Source of the DNA: CAZLXG01 sp964563585 | GTDB lineage: Bacteria; Bacteroidota; Bacteroidia; Flavobacteriales; Flavobacteriaceae | Assembly (NCBI GenBank): GCA_964563585.1 | Contig: CAZLXG010000063.1 | Span: 1 to 12,010 of the forward strand | Direction of reading: 5' to 3' | DNA: 12,010 bases | Part shown: positions 1-6,948 of the stretch, piece after piece | Layout of the letters: each line of letters opens with the position of its first letter | Numbering within the stretch: the first letter of the stretch is position 1 | Program-made: the position numbers and the translations under genes | Notes under the pieces: model-generated | Databases searched by the model: none | What the model was told of the DNA's origin: nothing | The model's input: only the letters and a program-made list of their open reading frames with translations

Positions 1-1
1 A

Positions 2-945
2 ACTGTGAATGCTAAGTAAAAATACAATTCTGAAAGCAATTCACAACTGAATGGATGCCTTTGTATTTATATTTTAGACTGTGAATGCTAAGTAAAAATA
101 CAATTCTGAAAGCAATTCACAACTGAGAAAACCTTACTAATAGGATGAAGTAAACTGTGAATGCTAAGTAAAAATACAATTCTGAAAGCAATTCACAACA
201 GAACTTACCTCTATAATAAAAATGGTTAAACTGTGAATGCTAAGTAAAAATACAATTCTGAAAGCAATTCACAACTGAAAGCGTGCTTTTTTCATCATTT
301 AAAATACTGTGAATGCTAAGTAAAAATACAATTCTGAAAGCAATTCACAACTGTAGGCTCTATACCGTAGAATTGCTTATTACTGTGAATGCTAAGTAAA
401 AATACAATTCTGAAAGCAATTCACAACTTGTTAGTTTTTCTCCTGTTGATGTTTTAACTGTGAATGCTAAGTAAAAATACAATTCTGAAAGCAATTCACA
501 ACTGATGTCCGCAATGGGCGCTGTTGGTGGTGACTGTGAATGCTAAGTAAAAATACAATTCTGAAAGCAATTCACAACTAATAGCTATCAAAACAAAATT
601 TATATAATACTGTGAATGCTAAGTAAAAATACAATTCTGAAAGCAATTCACAACTGTCAAGAGATAAAGCCCTACAACCGAATCACTGTGAATGCTAAGT
701 AAAAATACAATTCTGAAAGCAATTCACAACCTCAGGAGGTAAGGGTTGTAGATTTTCTTTACTGTGAATGCTAAGTAAAAATACAATTCTGAAAGCAATT
801 CACAACTACGATATCAAATGGTACTCTGACTATAAACTGTGAATGCTAAGTAAAAATACAATTCTGAAAGCAATTCACAACTTATGAAGTCGTAATTTAA
901 TCCGAATCTATACTGTGAATGCTAAGTAAAAATACAATTCTGAAA
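2..945. CRISPR. CRISPR array, type II-C-like, 12 full repeats plus a truncated end repeat
   Basis: Twelve identical 46-bp repeats start at 2, 78, 154, 230, 306, 382, 457, 533, 609, 685, 761 and 836, separated by twelve different spacers of 30 bp (29 bp at 428-456 and 807-835). A truncated repeat starts at 912. On the + strand the repeat runs from ACTGTGAATGC to GCAATTCACAAC, so its ends form an imperfect inverted repeat. Read on the - strand it begins GTTGTGAATTGCTTTC, the form typical of flavobacterial type II-C repeats, whose first part pairs with tracrRNA; crRNAs are therefore probably read from the - strand (inference). The array continues past the left edge: base 1 is the end of another spacer. 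No cas gene, and no tracrRNA anti-repeat resembling GAAAGCAATTCACAA outside the array, is visible. The decayed repeat marks the right side as the old end, so new spacers probably enter on the left. Confidence 0.97.
912..945. repeat. Truncated terminal CRISPR repeat
   Basis: This copy matches the first 34 bases of the + strand repeat exactly and then diverges abruptly at 946, where TTGATTTTAAGA replaces the expected GCAATTCACAAC. In the inferred crRNA orientation the lost 12 bases are the part that would pair with tracrRNA, which is not needed where no spacer lies upstream. The kept 34 bases contain an AT-rich stretch, TATTTTTA on the - strand, resembling a Bacteroidota -7 element. Type II-C arrays in Neisseria and Campylobacter are known to carry promoters inside repeats; whether this one does is inference. 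Confidence 0.85.
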
Positions 946-1055
946 TTGATTTTAAGAGATTAAATGATTCAGAATAATAAAAGATAAAAGTAGAGTTAAA
1001 GAAATTCATAATTATCTGTATATTAAAGGTTTTTTAGTCGACAATATTTCGTGTT

Positions 1056-1126
1056 AAAGGATTGCAGTGACATCCTTTTGCTTTTGCAAAAGATATAACA
1101 GAAAGCCTGACTTTTTGAAAAAAAGT
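1056..1126 (+). ncRNA. Candidate structured RNA: cluster of small hairpins
   Basis: Several self-complementary units lie close together between the array and the ompA-family terminator. AAAGGAT (1056-1062) pairs with ATCCTTT (1072-1078) around a 9-nt loop; alternatively ATC-C-TTTTG (1072-1080) pairs with CAAAAGAT (1087-1094) with one bulged C, and CTTTTGCAAAAG (1081-1092) is itself a perfect palindrome. ACTTTTT (1110-1116) pairs with AAAAAGT (1120-1126) around GAA. The blocks GGATTGCAGTG and ATAACAGAAAGC resemble, from memory, a motif repeated between genes in many flavobacterial genomes, possibly the Rfam Flavo-1 RNA; I cannot confirm this. No ORF fits here. The strand is assigned from the remembered motif and is uncertain. 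Confidence 0.35.
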
Positions 1127-1134
1127 AACACCAT

Positions 1135-1164
1135 AAAAAAAGCCCAACCTTTCGATTGAGCTTT
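1135..1164 (-). terminator. Rho-independent terminator of the OmpA-family gene
   Basis: On the - strand AAAGCTCAA and TTGGGCTTT form a 9-bp stem with one T-G wobble around the loop TCGAAAGG, followed directly by seven T residues (the A run at 1135-1141 on the + strand). It begins 23 bp beyond the stop of the leftward OmpA-family gene. Confidence 0.85.
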
Positions 1165-1186
1165 AATATATATTATTGTAAGTTGG

Positions 1187-2044
1187 TTAATTACCAGCGG
1201 CAAGATTTTTCATTTCTTTTTCAATCATATCATAAAATTGATCGATTTTTGGTAAAATAACTATACGTGTACGTCTGTTTTTTGCTCTATTTTCTGCGGT
1301 ATCATTATCTACTAAAGGCACGTAAGAACTACGACCAGCAGCAATTAATTGACTTGGGTTAACATCTAAAGTTTCAAGAACTCTAATAATTGAAGTTGAA
1401 CGTTTTACACTTAAATCCCAGTTATCTATAAGTACTCCTTTTTTGTACGATTGGCTATCTGTATGCCCTTCAACCATACATTCAAAATCGGGTTTACTGT
1501 TTACCACTTTGGCAACTTTAGCAAGTACTTCTTTTGCTCTTGTAGTAACGTTGTAACTTCCACTTAGGAATAATAATTTATCAGAAATTGAGATGAATAC
1601 TACACCTTTTTCAACATTTATTTCAATATCAGGATCATTAATACCAACCTCACGTTTTAAACTTGTTACAATTGCAAGTGTAACACTATCTTTTTTGGTA
1701 AGAGCGTCTTGTAAACGTGTAATTTTAAGGTCTTTTTCTTTAATGCTTTCTAATGTTTTTTCAACATTGCTAGCTCCTTTTGCTGTTAAAAGGGTTAAAT
1801 CTTTATTACTAATTATTAAACTTTCGTTGTTTTTACGTAAATCGCCAATTTGCTCTTCTAAAGCTTTAGTTCTTGCTGTTGCTGAAGCTCTATCTTCTAA
1901 ACAAGAGTTTAATTTTACAGTTGCAGAATTAAGTAAATCTTGAGTTTCTTTTTGTCTAGCTTCTAAATTTGTAAATTCTTTTTTTGATACACAAGAACTC
2001 AATAATAATAAAGCAGAGGCACTAAATAATAATATTTTTTTCAT
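1187..2044 (-). CDS. OmpA-family peptidoglycan-binding lipoprotein
   Basis: A 285-aa protein with a lipoprotein signal: MKK, a hydrophobic stretch, then the lipobox LSSC with the acylated Cys at residue 18. No acidic residues follow the Cys directly (C-V-S-K-K), so it lacks the surface-export signal of many Bacteroidota lipoproteins and probably faces the periplasm from the outer membrane. Residues about 20-120 are charged and heptad-like, probably a coiled coil. Residues about 149-265 form an OmpA C-terminal domain with EGHTDS (192-197), a DLSVKRS segment (210-216), AAGRSSYVPL and the closing NRAKNRRTRI. Asp196 and Arg215 are the likely ligands of diaminopimelate in peptidoglycan. The role is anchoring the outer membrane to the cell wall. 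It is a single gene with its own promoter (2079-2086) and terminator (1135-1164). No OmpA beta-barrel is present, so it is of the Pal/coiled-coil type. The family call is firm; the exact partner is unknown. Confidence 0.93.
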   Translation of the reverse strand: MKKILLFSASALLLLSSCVSKKEFTNLEARQKETQDLLNSATVKLNSCLEDRASATARTKALEEQIGDLRKNNESLIISNKDLTLLTAKGASNVEKTLESIKEKDLKITRLQDALTKKDSVTLAIVTSLKREVGINDPDIEINVEKGVVFISISDKLLFLSGSYNVTTRAKEVLAKVAKVVNSKPDFECMVEGHTDSQSYKKGVLIDNWDLSVKRSTSIIRVLETLDVNPSQLIAAGRSSYVPLVDNDTAENRAKNRRTRIVILPKIDQFYDMIEKEMKNLAAGN

Positions 2045-2078
2045 GATAATTGGATTGATTTTTTCTGAATTAATTCTT

Positions 2079-2086
2079 CAAAAATA
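2079..2086 (-). promoter_or_regulatory. Promoter -7 element of the OmpA-family gene
   Basis: The - strand reads TATTTTTG, a perfect match to the Bacteroidota -7 consensus TAnnTTTG, 34 bp upstream of the start codon. No clear -33 TTTG is seen at the usual distance; the -33 position instead overlaps the dyad TTAACA-T-TGTTAA at 2105-2117. Confidence 0.55.
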
Positions 2087-2137
2087 GATAAAAAACAACG
2101 GATTTTAACATTGTTAACAAAACTTTTACTAACTATT

Positions 2138-3127
2138 TTATAAATTTTTATATATAGTCTTTTTATTTACGAAATAATCAAACACTATGGATGTTTTTTG
2201 GTAATAATTAACTTTGTTTTTTGTGCGATTTCGATATTTAAGAAGATAGTTTAAATGACCGTAAAAACTAAAATGTGCTTTAATAATAGCAAATGTATGT
2301 AGTGGTTTAAACTCGAATAAAAATTTTATTCCTGCAATACCATCTAAAATTAAACGTATAATTATTAAAAGGAATATATTGCCTTTTGCATTTTTTGTTA
2401 TAGTAAATAAGCTATTTCTAAAATTTAAAAATGTTTTTTTAGGATTGGTATTACTAAGTGTTGCACCGCCAACATGATAAATTTCAGATTTTCCAACATA
2501 CTTTATGGTGTGACCTATGTTTTTTGCACGCCAACAAAAATCTATTTCTTCCATGTGAGCAAAAAAGTATTCATCTAAACCATTTAACTTTTTAAAAACG
2601 TTACTTCTAACAAACAAACATGCACCAGAAGCCCAAAATATTTCTGATGGATCATTATATTGTCCGTTATCTTTTTCAATAGTATTGAAAATTCTACCTC
2701 TGCAATACGGGTAACCATATTTATCAATAAAACCACCTGCTGCACCAGCATATTCAAAATAGTCTTTCTTATTATAGTCTAATAATTTTGGTTGAATTAT
2801 AGCGGTGTTTGATTCCTTTTTAAAAGTTTTAATTATGGGTTGTAGCCAATTATTTGTTACTTCTACATCGCTATTTAATAAACAAAAAATATCTGCTTCA
2901 ATATGTTTTAAAGCATCATTATAGCCTTTTGCATAACCACCGTTTTCTTTATTTTGAATAATTTTTATTGAAGTATAGTTTGCTTTTAAAAAATCAATAG
3001 AATCATCTGTTGAAGCATTGTCAGCAACATAAATATCAGCTACATTTGAATGAGCAATGACCGATGGTAAAAACTGTTTTAAGAGTTTTTTTCCATTCCA
3101 ATTTAATATTACTACTGCTATTTTCAT
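2138..3127 (-). CDS. Family 2 glycosyltransferase (rhamnosyltransferase-like)
   Basis: A 329-aa GT-A fold enzyme of the GT2/WcaE-WbbL type, which transfers a sugar from a nucleotide-sugar donor to a cell-surface glycan or lipid-linked acceptor at the cytoplasmic face of the membrane. Seen: the N-terminal strand AVVILNWNG, VADNASTDDS with Asp36 for the nucleotide, NGGYAKGYNDA (62-72), LLNSDVEV with Asn85-Ser-Asp87 in the DxD position for metal, WASGACLFVRS (165-175), and HMEEIDFCWR (191-200) carrying the acidic catalytic region. A hydrophobic stretch at about 251-273 is a likely membrane anchor. The ATG overlaps the stop of the upstream nuclease-like gene as ATGA, suggesting translational coupling. 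The sugar and acceptor cannot be told from sequence, and no other polysaccharide gene is nearby. Confidence 0.9.
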   Translation of the reverse strand: MKIAVVILNWNGKKLLKQFLPSVIAHSNVADIYVADNASTDDSIDFLKANYTSIKIIQNKENGGYAKGYNDALKHIEADIFCLLNSDVEVTNNWLQPIIKTFKKESNTAIIQPKLLDYNKKDYFEYAGAAGGFIDKYGYPYCRGRIFNTIEKDNGQYNDPSEIFWASGACLFVRSNVFKKLNGLDEYFFAHMEEIDFCWRAKNIGHTIKYVGKSEIYHVGGATLSNTNPKKTFLNFRNSLFTITKNAKGNIFLLIIIRLILDGIAGIKFLFEFKPLHTFAIIKAHFSFYGHLNYLLKYRNRTKNKVNYYQKTSIVFDYFVNKKTIYKNL

Positions 3128-3570
3128 TGTATATAATCTGGTATATCTTTTAAAAAATGATATTGTTCATTTTCAAAATCCATTTGGCAATAATAATGAT
3201 TTAATCCATTAGTTACCATTAAATACTTTGCATTCAAAACCAAATTATACCTCGCAATTTGGTCGAAAACATCTTGATTAATCTTAATTTTCGGCGATTT
3301 ACATTCAACTATTAAATAAATACTTCCGTCAGGATTATAAATCACAATATCGTATCGCTTCCTTAAAGTATTAATAATCAATTCTTTTTCAACATTAATT
3401 AAAGTTTTTGGATATCCTTTTTCTTCAATTAAATATGAAACACAATGTTGCCTCACCCATTCTTCAGGTTGTAAAATCACAAATTTTTTGCGAATACTAT
3501 CGAAAATAGAAACTTTATTTTCGCTATTTTTGAATCGAAACGAATATGTAGGGAAATTTAATTTTTGCAC
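3124..3570 (-). CDS. Stand-alone type I restriction R-subunit N-terminal-like nuclease domain protein
   Basis: A 148-aa protein that appears to be only the N-terminal nuclease domain known from type I restriction HsdR subunits (HSDR_N family), with no helicase part. Motifs of a PD-(D/E)XK nuclease look intact: Asp74 in KRYDIVIY, Glu89-Cys-Lys91 in LIVECKS, and Gln104-xxx-Tyr108 in QIARYNL. PEEWVRQH (35-42) is another block I associate with this flavobacterial family. The start is GTG at 3570, placed so that the protein begins MQKLNFP. It overlaps the downstream glycosyltransferase by 4 bp and is divergent from holA, with only 26 bp between the two starts. No hsdM or hsdS is present, so it is not part of a restriction system here. 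Whether it cuts DNA, and which substrate, is unknown; beside holA and ung a DNA-maintenance role is conceivable (inference). Confidence 0.85.
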   Translation of the reverse strand: MQKLNFPTYSFRFKNSENKVSIFDSIRKKFVILQPEEWVRQHCVSYLIEEKGYPKTLINVEKELIINTLRKRYDIVIYNPDGSIYLIVECKSPKIKINQDVFDQIARYNLVLNAKYLMVTNGLNHYYCQMDFENEQYHFLKDIPDYIQ

Positions 3571-3596
3571 TACACAAATTTGATGATTTTTTTTTA

Positions 3597-4610
3597 ATGG
3601 ACGAAGTCAAACAGTTAGTAACTGATATAAAAAACGGGAATTTAAAGCCTATTTACTTTTTAATGGGTGAAGAACCTTATTATATTGATAAAATTTCCGA
3701 TTATATTGAAGCTAATATTTTAGCTGAGGAGGAGAAAGGTTTTAACCAAATGGTGTTGTATGGTCGAGATGTTTCAATTGATGATATTGTTGGTAATGCA
3801 AAACGCTACCCAATGATGGCAGAAAGACAAGTCGTTATTATTAAAGAAGCTCAAGATTTATCGCGTACTATTGAAAAGTTAGTAGATTATGTTAACAACC
3901 CGCAACCTACAACGGTTTTGGTAGTAAATTATAAATATAAAAAGCTTGATAAAAGAAAAGCTCTATATAAATCGATAAAAAAAAATGGTGTTGTTTACGA
4001 AAGTAAAAAACTATACGAAAACCAAGTAGCCGATTGGATTCGTCGTATTTTATCATCTAGAGATTATACCATATCACCTAAAGCGGCACAAATGTTAGTT
4101 GAGTTTTTAGGAACCGATTTGAGTAAAATTAATAATGAATTAGAAAAACTTCAAATTGTTTTACCAAAAGGAAGTCAGATTTCACCTGAAATTATTGAAG
4201 AAAACATAGGCATTAGTAAAGATTTTAATAATTTTGAATTACGAAAAGCAGTAGGAGTAAAGGATGCTGTTAAAGCATATCAAATAGCAAATTATTTTTC
4301 TGACAATCCAAAAGATAATCCTATGGTTGTAACAGTTTCTTTATTATTTAATTTCTTTTCGCAGTTACTTCATTTTCATGGGTTGAATGATAAATCGCCT
4401 CGTAGTGTTGCATCAGCTCTAAAGATTAGCCCTTATTTTGTAAACGAATATATTGCTTCAGCTAGAAATTATCCCATGCGAAAAGTGAGTAAAGTTATTT
4501 CAATATTACGCGAGTTTGATGTTAAGAGTAAGGGTGTTGGGTCGAATGCTGTACCTCAAGGTGATTTGCTTAAAGAATTGTTGGTAAGAATTTTATCAAG
4601 TCAAATTTAA
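3597..4610 (+). CDS. holA: DNA polymerase III subunit delta
   Basis: A 337-aa protein matching the delta subunit of the clamp loader, which opens the beta sliding clamp and loads it onto primed DNA. Seen: the typical start KPIYFLMGEEPYYID (17-31), where delta enters its AAA+-like fold without a working ATP site; YPMMAERQVVIIKEAQ in the middle of domain I; LVEFLGTDLSKINNELEKL, the conserved helix of domain II; and a C-terminal helical collar domain, ending near the stop, that contacts the other loader subunits. The length is normal for the family. It is followed after 2 bp by ung, so the two are surely co-transcribed. ATG at 3597 is the natural start, since the divergent gene begins only 26 bp away. 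Confidence 0.95.
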   Translation: MDEVKQLVTDIKNGNLKPIYFLMGEEPYYIDKISDYIEANILAEEEKGFNQMVLYGRDVSIDDIVGNAKRYPMMAERQVVIIKEAQDLSRTIEKLVDYVNNPQPTTVLVVNYKYKKLDKRKALYKSIKKNGVVYESKKLYENQVADWIRRILSSRDYTISPKAAQMLVEFLGTDLSKINNELEKLQIVLPKGSQISPEIIEENIGISKDFNNFELRKAVGVKDAVKAYQIANYFSDNPKDNPMVVTVSLLFNFFSQLLHFHGLNDKSPRSVASALKISPYFVNEYIASARNYPMRKVSKVISILREFDVKSKGVGSNAVPQGDLLKELLVRILSSQI

Positions 4611-4612
4611 TA

Positions 4613-5278
4613 ATGAAAGTAGATATACACGAAAGTTGGAAACCTTATTTACAAGACGAATTTGATAAGCTATATTTTGAATACCTGACCGATTTTGTAA
4701 AAATTGAATACAAAAAGAACATTTGTTTTCCTCCAGAAAATCAAATACTTAATGCATTTAATCATTGTCATTTTGAAGATATAAAGGTTGTTATTATTGG
4801 TCAGGACCCATATCATGATGTTGGACAAGCAAACGGCTTGTGTTTTTCTGTAAATGATGGAATAAAACATCCACCATCATTAGTTAATATTTTTAAGGAA
4901 ATTGAAGCTGATTTAGAAATCCCTTATCCTAAAAGTGGAAATTTATTGCGTTGGTCTAATCAAGGTGTTTTGTTATTAAATGCTACACTTACAGTTAAAG
5001 CACATCAAGCTGCTAGTCATCAAAAAAAAGGTTGGGAAACTTTTACAGACGAAGTAATCCGTATTATTAGTAATAAAAAAAGTAATGTTGTGTTTTTACT
5101 TTGGGGTGGATTTGCAAAACAAAAAGCGAAGTTAATAGATAAAAATAAGCACTCTATTTTAACAAGTGGGCATCCGTCTCCTTTAAGCGCAAATAGAGGT
5201 TATTGGTTTGGCAATAAACATTTTAGTAAAACGAATGCCATTTTAAAGAAAAACGATAAGAAGCTAATAAAGTGGTAG
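4613..5278 (+). CDS. ung: Uracil-DNA glycosylase, family 1
   Basis: A 221-aa enzyme that removes uracil from DNA as the first step of base excision repair, in the cytoplasm. All family 1 signatures are present: the water-activating loop GQDPYH (63-68) with catalytic Asp65, Phe78 in GLCFSV for stacking on uracil, PPSLVNIFKEI (87-97), LLLNATLTV (120-128) with Asn123 for uracil recognition, and the leucine-loop region HPSPLSA with His187. The length is usual for bacteria. The ATG lies 2 bp after the holA stop, so it is translated from the holA message. The stop at 5278 abuts the end of a small leftward ORF. Confidence 0.97.
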   Translation: MKVDIHESWKPYLQDEFDKLYFEYLTDFVKIEYKKNICFPPENQILNAFNHCHFEDIKVVIIGQDPYHDVGQANGLCFSVNDGIKHPPSLVNIFKEIEADLEIPYPKSGNLLRWSNQGVLLLNATLTVKAHQAASHQKKGWETFTDEVIRIISNKKSNVVFLLWGGFAKQKAKLIDKNKHSILTSGHPSPLSANRGYWFGNKHFSKTNAILKKNDKKLIKW

Positions 5279-5398
5279 TTAGAATCTTTTTTTTCTTTTA
5301 GAAACATGAATCAATAACAATAAATCTAGAACTATAGATAGAATTAATATAACAGAATAAATAAGCGTCATAATGTGAAATATTTTACTTTCAAACAT
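5279..5398 (-). CDS. Small single-span membrane peptide (39 aa), hypothetical
   Basis: A short ORF with ATG at 5398 and TAA at 5279-5281. The peptide starts MFESKIFH, has one strongly hydrophobic stretch rich in Ile, Leu and Val (about residues 11-32), and ends in the basic tail KRKKRF. By the positive-inside rule the tail would be cytoplasmic. An internal ATG (Met10) is an alternative start. It lies 48 bp after the 58-aa ORF on the same strand and could share its transcript. The ORF ends one base from the ung stop on the other strand. I recognise no family; a chance ORF is possible, but the clean span-plus-basic-tail design argues for a real gene. Confidence 0.42.
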   Translation of the reverse strand: MFESKIFHIMTLIYSVILILSIVLDLLLLIHVSKRKKRF

Positions 5399-5446
5399 TA
5401 AGATACATAACTTATTACTAAGTCACATTAATAAACTCTAAATTAA

Positions 5447-5623
5447 TTAGCTTCCAGTAGGGGCAAGTCTTTGTGGTTCTTGATTTAAAGAAATTGTTGG
5501 TATAAAAACAACTGGTTTTTTTGTTGTTTTTACATTTTTTGTAGTCTTATTACAACTAAATATTAGTAATAAAAAATTGACTACGATTAATGTAAAAATT
5601 GAAATAGTAATTGTTAATAACAT
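5447..5623 (-). CDS. Small membrane or lipoprotein-like peptide (58 aa), hypothetical
   Basis: ATG at 5623, TAA at 5447-5449. Residues 1-23 are hydrophobic and end IFSC (Cys24), an imperfect lipobox with Phe at -2. The rest is short and polar: Lys/Thr-rich (NKTTKNVKTTKK), then a tail ending APTGS. The N-terminus has no Lys or Arg, unusual for a lipoprotein signal, so a simple membrane anchor with the Lys-rich tail inside is the alternative. A good promoter candidate lies just upstream (5648-5678) and a second small hydrophobic ORF lies downstream. The biased composition and start-to-stop coherence suggest a genuine gene; no function can be assigned. Confidence 0.55.
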   Translation of the reverse strand: MLLTITISIFTLIVVNFLLLIFSCNKTTKNVKTTKKPVVFIPTISLNQEPQRLAPTGS

Positions 5624-5647
5624 AGGTTTTTGGGGATTAAATTTTCG

Positions 5648-5678
5648 TCAAGATACAAAAAAATAGGTTTAAATACAA
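5648..5678 (-). promoter_or_regulatory. Candidate promoter for the two small membrane ORFs
   Basis: On the - strand TTG (5676-5678) is followed after 20 bp by TATCTTGA (5648-5655), close to the Bacteroidota -33 TTG / -7 TAnnTTTG pattern with correct spacing. The -7 match is imperfect by one missing T. It lies 24 bp upstream of the ATG of the 58-aa ORF. The remaining bases up to the peptidase stop at 5799 show no gene and no clear terminator. Confidence 0.4.
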
Positions 5679-5798
5679 GAAACACTCGATTAAAACTAAT
5701 ATTAAGGCAAAATTAACAAATAAAATACTACAAAGTAATATTTACTTGTACGTATTTTTAATTTATAAGAAATGCGTAAAAAAAGTCTTAAAACCTTA

Positions 5799-6917
5799 TT
5801 ATTTTAACAAGATTTGATATAATTTTTTGGGGAGTGCCTCTTTGTGAATCATTATTGAAATAGTTTTTAATTTGAAATATGCTTCACTCATATAAACATA
5901 GCCTTTATTTGCAACCCGATTAGCATCTTTTCCCCAAGAATTTTTTATTTTATAATAAGTTGTTCCATTTTGATCTTTCATTAACCCAGTAATGTGCATT
6001 AAGTGATCGTCCGTAGTATTATAATTTTCAAACTCTTGTTGTCTTAATTCAGAGGTTATATTCTTTTCTGGTCTTACGCTAATTATGGCTTCAGCTTTTG
6101 TAGTATCATCTTCAGGAATAACAGCAATACCATGCTTAGCAGAAAATGTTTTTTCACTTACATCACAATCTAACTCAATAGTATAGCCTTTTTTTAAGGC
6201 ATTATTTGCAATACTTACTAAATCATTAAGTTCTACATTAAAAAATGAACCATTCGAAAAATTATCAGGAATATTCAATATGAAATTTGAGTAATATGGT
6301 TTATGATTAAATGAAGTAATTGTCACATAATTTTTTGATTCTATTTTGGTCATTTCTAAAAAAGACTTTGGTGTGTATTGTTTACCATTATAATTAAAGG
6401 TTGAGATGTTTTCACCAAGGTAAATATCTAAAACACTTTCGGTTACTTGTTTCCATTTTGGTGATAATTGTCTTGCAGGATTATTAATATATACATCAAG
6501 TAATCCTTTTAAAACAGCAATCAGTTCTGAATGATTATGTCTTGATTCATTATTCTCTAAACCAGAAAAAACAGAGTTTGGTACTAATCCGTATTCAGCA
6601 ACACTATTAATAACATCGTGAGCTAAACCACCTTCGCTAAATTGAGCTTTGCCTTGTCGCATTACATAATTCCATGCTTTTTTCGGGTAAGTATTTCGTA
6701 CTGTATACATTTCTGATAAATCAATTTCCTTACCTGTTAGGCGAATAATTTCACTTTCTAAAAATGAAGATGTTGAAAAACTCCAACAAGTTCCTGTATT
6801 GCCTTGACTAATAACATCTGTAGTTTCAAGGTCAATTATAGTTTCAAATTTATAAGATTGCGAATAACATATTAAAGAGGCAAATAATAAAACAAGAAGA
6901 GAAAAATTATTTTTCAT
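5799..6917 (-). CDS. Secreted C1 cysteine peptidase, bleomycin hydrolase/aminopeptidase C type
   Basis: A 372-aa papain-fold peptidase of the C1B branch (PepC/bleomycin hydrolase), which removes N-terminal residues from peptides. The catalytic set is complete: Gln38 (oxyanion) and Cys44 in QGNTGTCWSFS, His305 in the HLMHITG block (family pattern HAMxITG), and Asn326 in KIKNSWG. Unlike the classical cytoplasmic members, it begins with a signal peptide: MKNN, a hydrophobic run and a likely cleavage near residues 19-20 (CYSQS), so it should act in the periplasm or outside the cell. It is shorter than typical PepC (about 440-450 aa), mostly in the middle. It is divergent from menB, with 54 bp between start codons, and the genes look unrelated. 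Natural substrate unknown. Confidence 0.88.
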   Translation of the reverse strand: MKNNFSLLVLLFASLICYSQSYKFETIIDLETTDVISQGNTGTCWSFSTSSFLESEIIRLTGKEIDLSEMYTVRNTYPKKAWNYVMRQGKAQFSEGGLAHDVINSVAEYGLVPNSVFSGLENNESRHNHSELIAVLKGLLDVYINNPARQLSPKWKQVTESVLDIYLGENISTFNYNGKQYTPKSFLEMTKIESKNYVTITSFNHKPYYSNFILNIPDNFSNGSFFNVELNDLVSIANNALKKGYTIELDCDVSEKTFSAKHGIAVIPEDDTTKAEAIISVRPEKNITSELRQQEFENYNTTDDHLMHITGLMKDQNGTTYYKIKNSWGKDANRVANKGYVYMSEAYFKLKTISIMIHKEALPKKLYQILLK

Positions 6918-6948
6918 GATGAATTAACTGTTTTAATGAAATAAAAAT

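Noticed and set aside
946..1186. tracrRNA next to the array
   Set aside because: No stretch complementary to the repeat's GTTGTGAATTGCTTTC end occurs here; the tracrRNA is probably left of the window with the cas genes.
1593..1943. Open frame of 116 codons on the + strand
   Set aside because: It lies wholly inside the OmpA-family lipoprotein gene on the other strand and its product resembles no protein design; an antisense shadow.
2105..2117. Dyad TTAACA-T-TGTTAA as an operator upstream of the OmpA-family gene
   Set aside because: The position over the -33 region is suggestive, but such short A/T dyads are common by chance here and no regulator is indicated.
3575..3582. Palindrome CAAATTTG in the 26-bp gap between the nuclease-like gene and holA, a possible shared divergent promoter
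   Set aside because: It lacks the TA of the -7 consensus in both directions and has no -33 partner at the right distance; too weak to annotate.
4670..4870. Open frame of 66 codons on the - strand
   Set aside because: Inside ung, opposite strand, no recognisable features; a shadow of an AT-rich coding region.
5281..5300. T-rich run after ung as a terminator
   Set aside because: Only a weak CTAA/TTAG stem precedes it, and on the - strand these bases encode the Lys/Arg tail of the 39-aa peptide.
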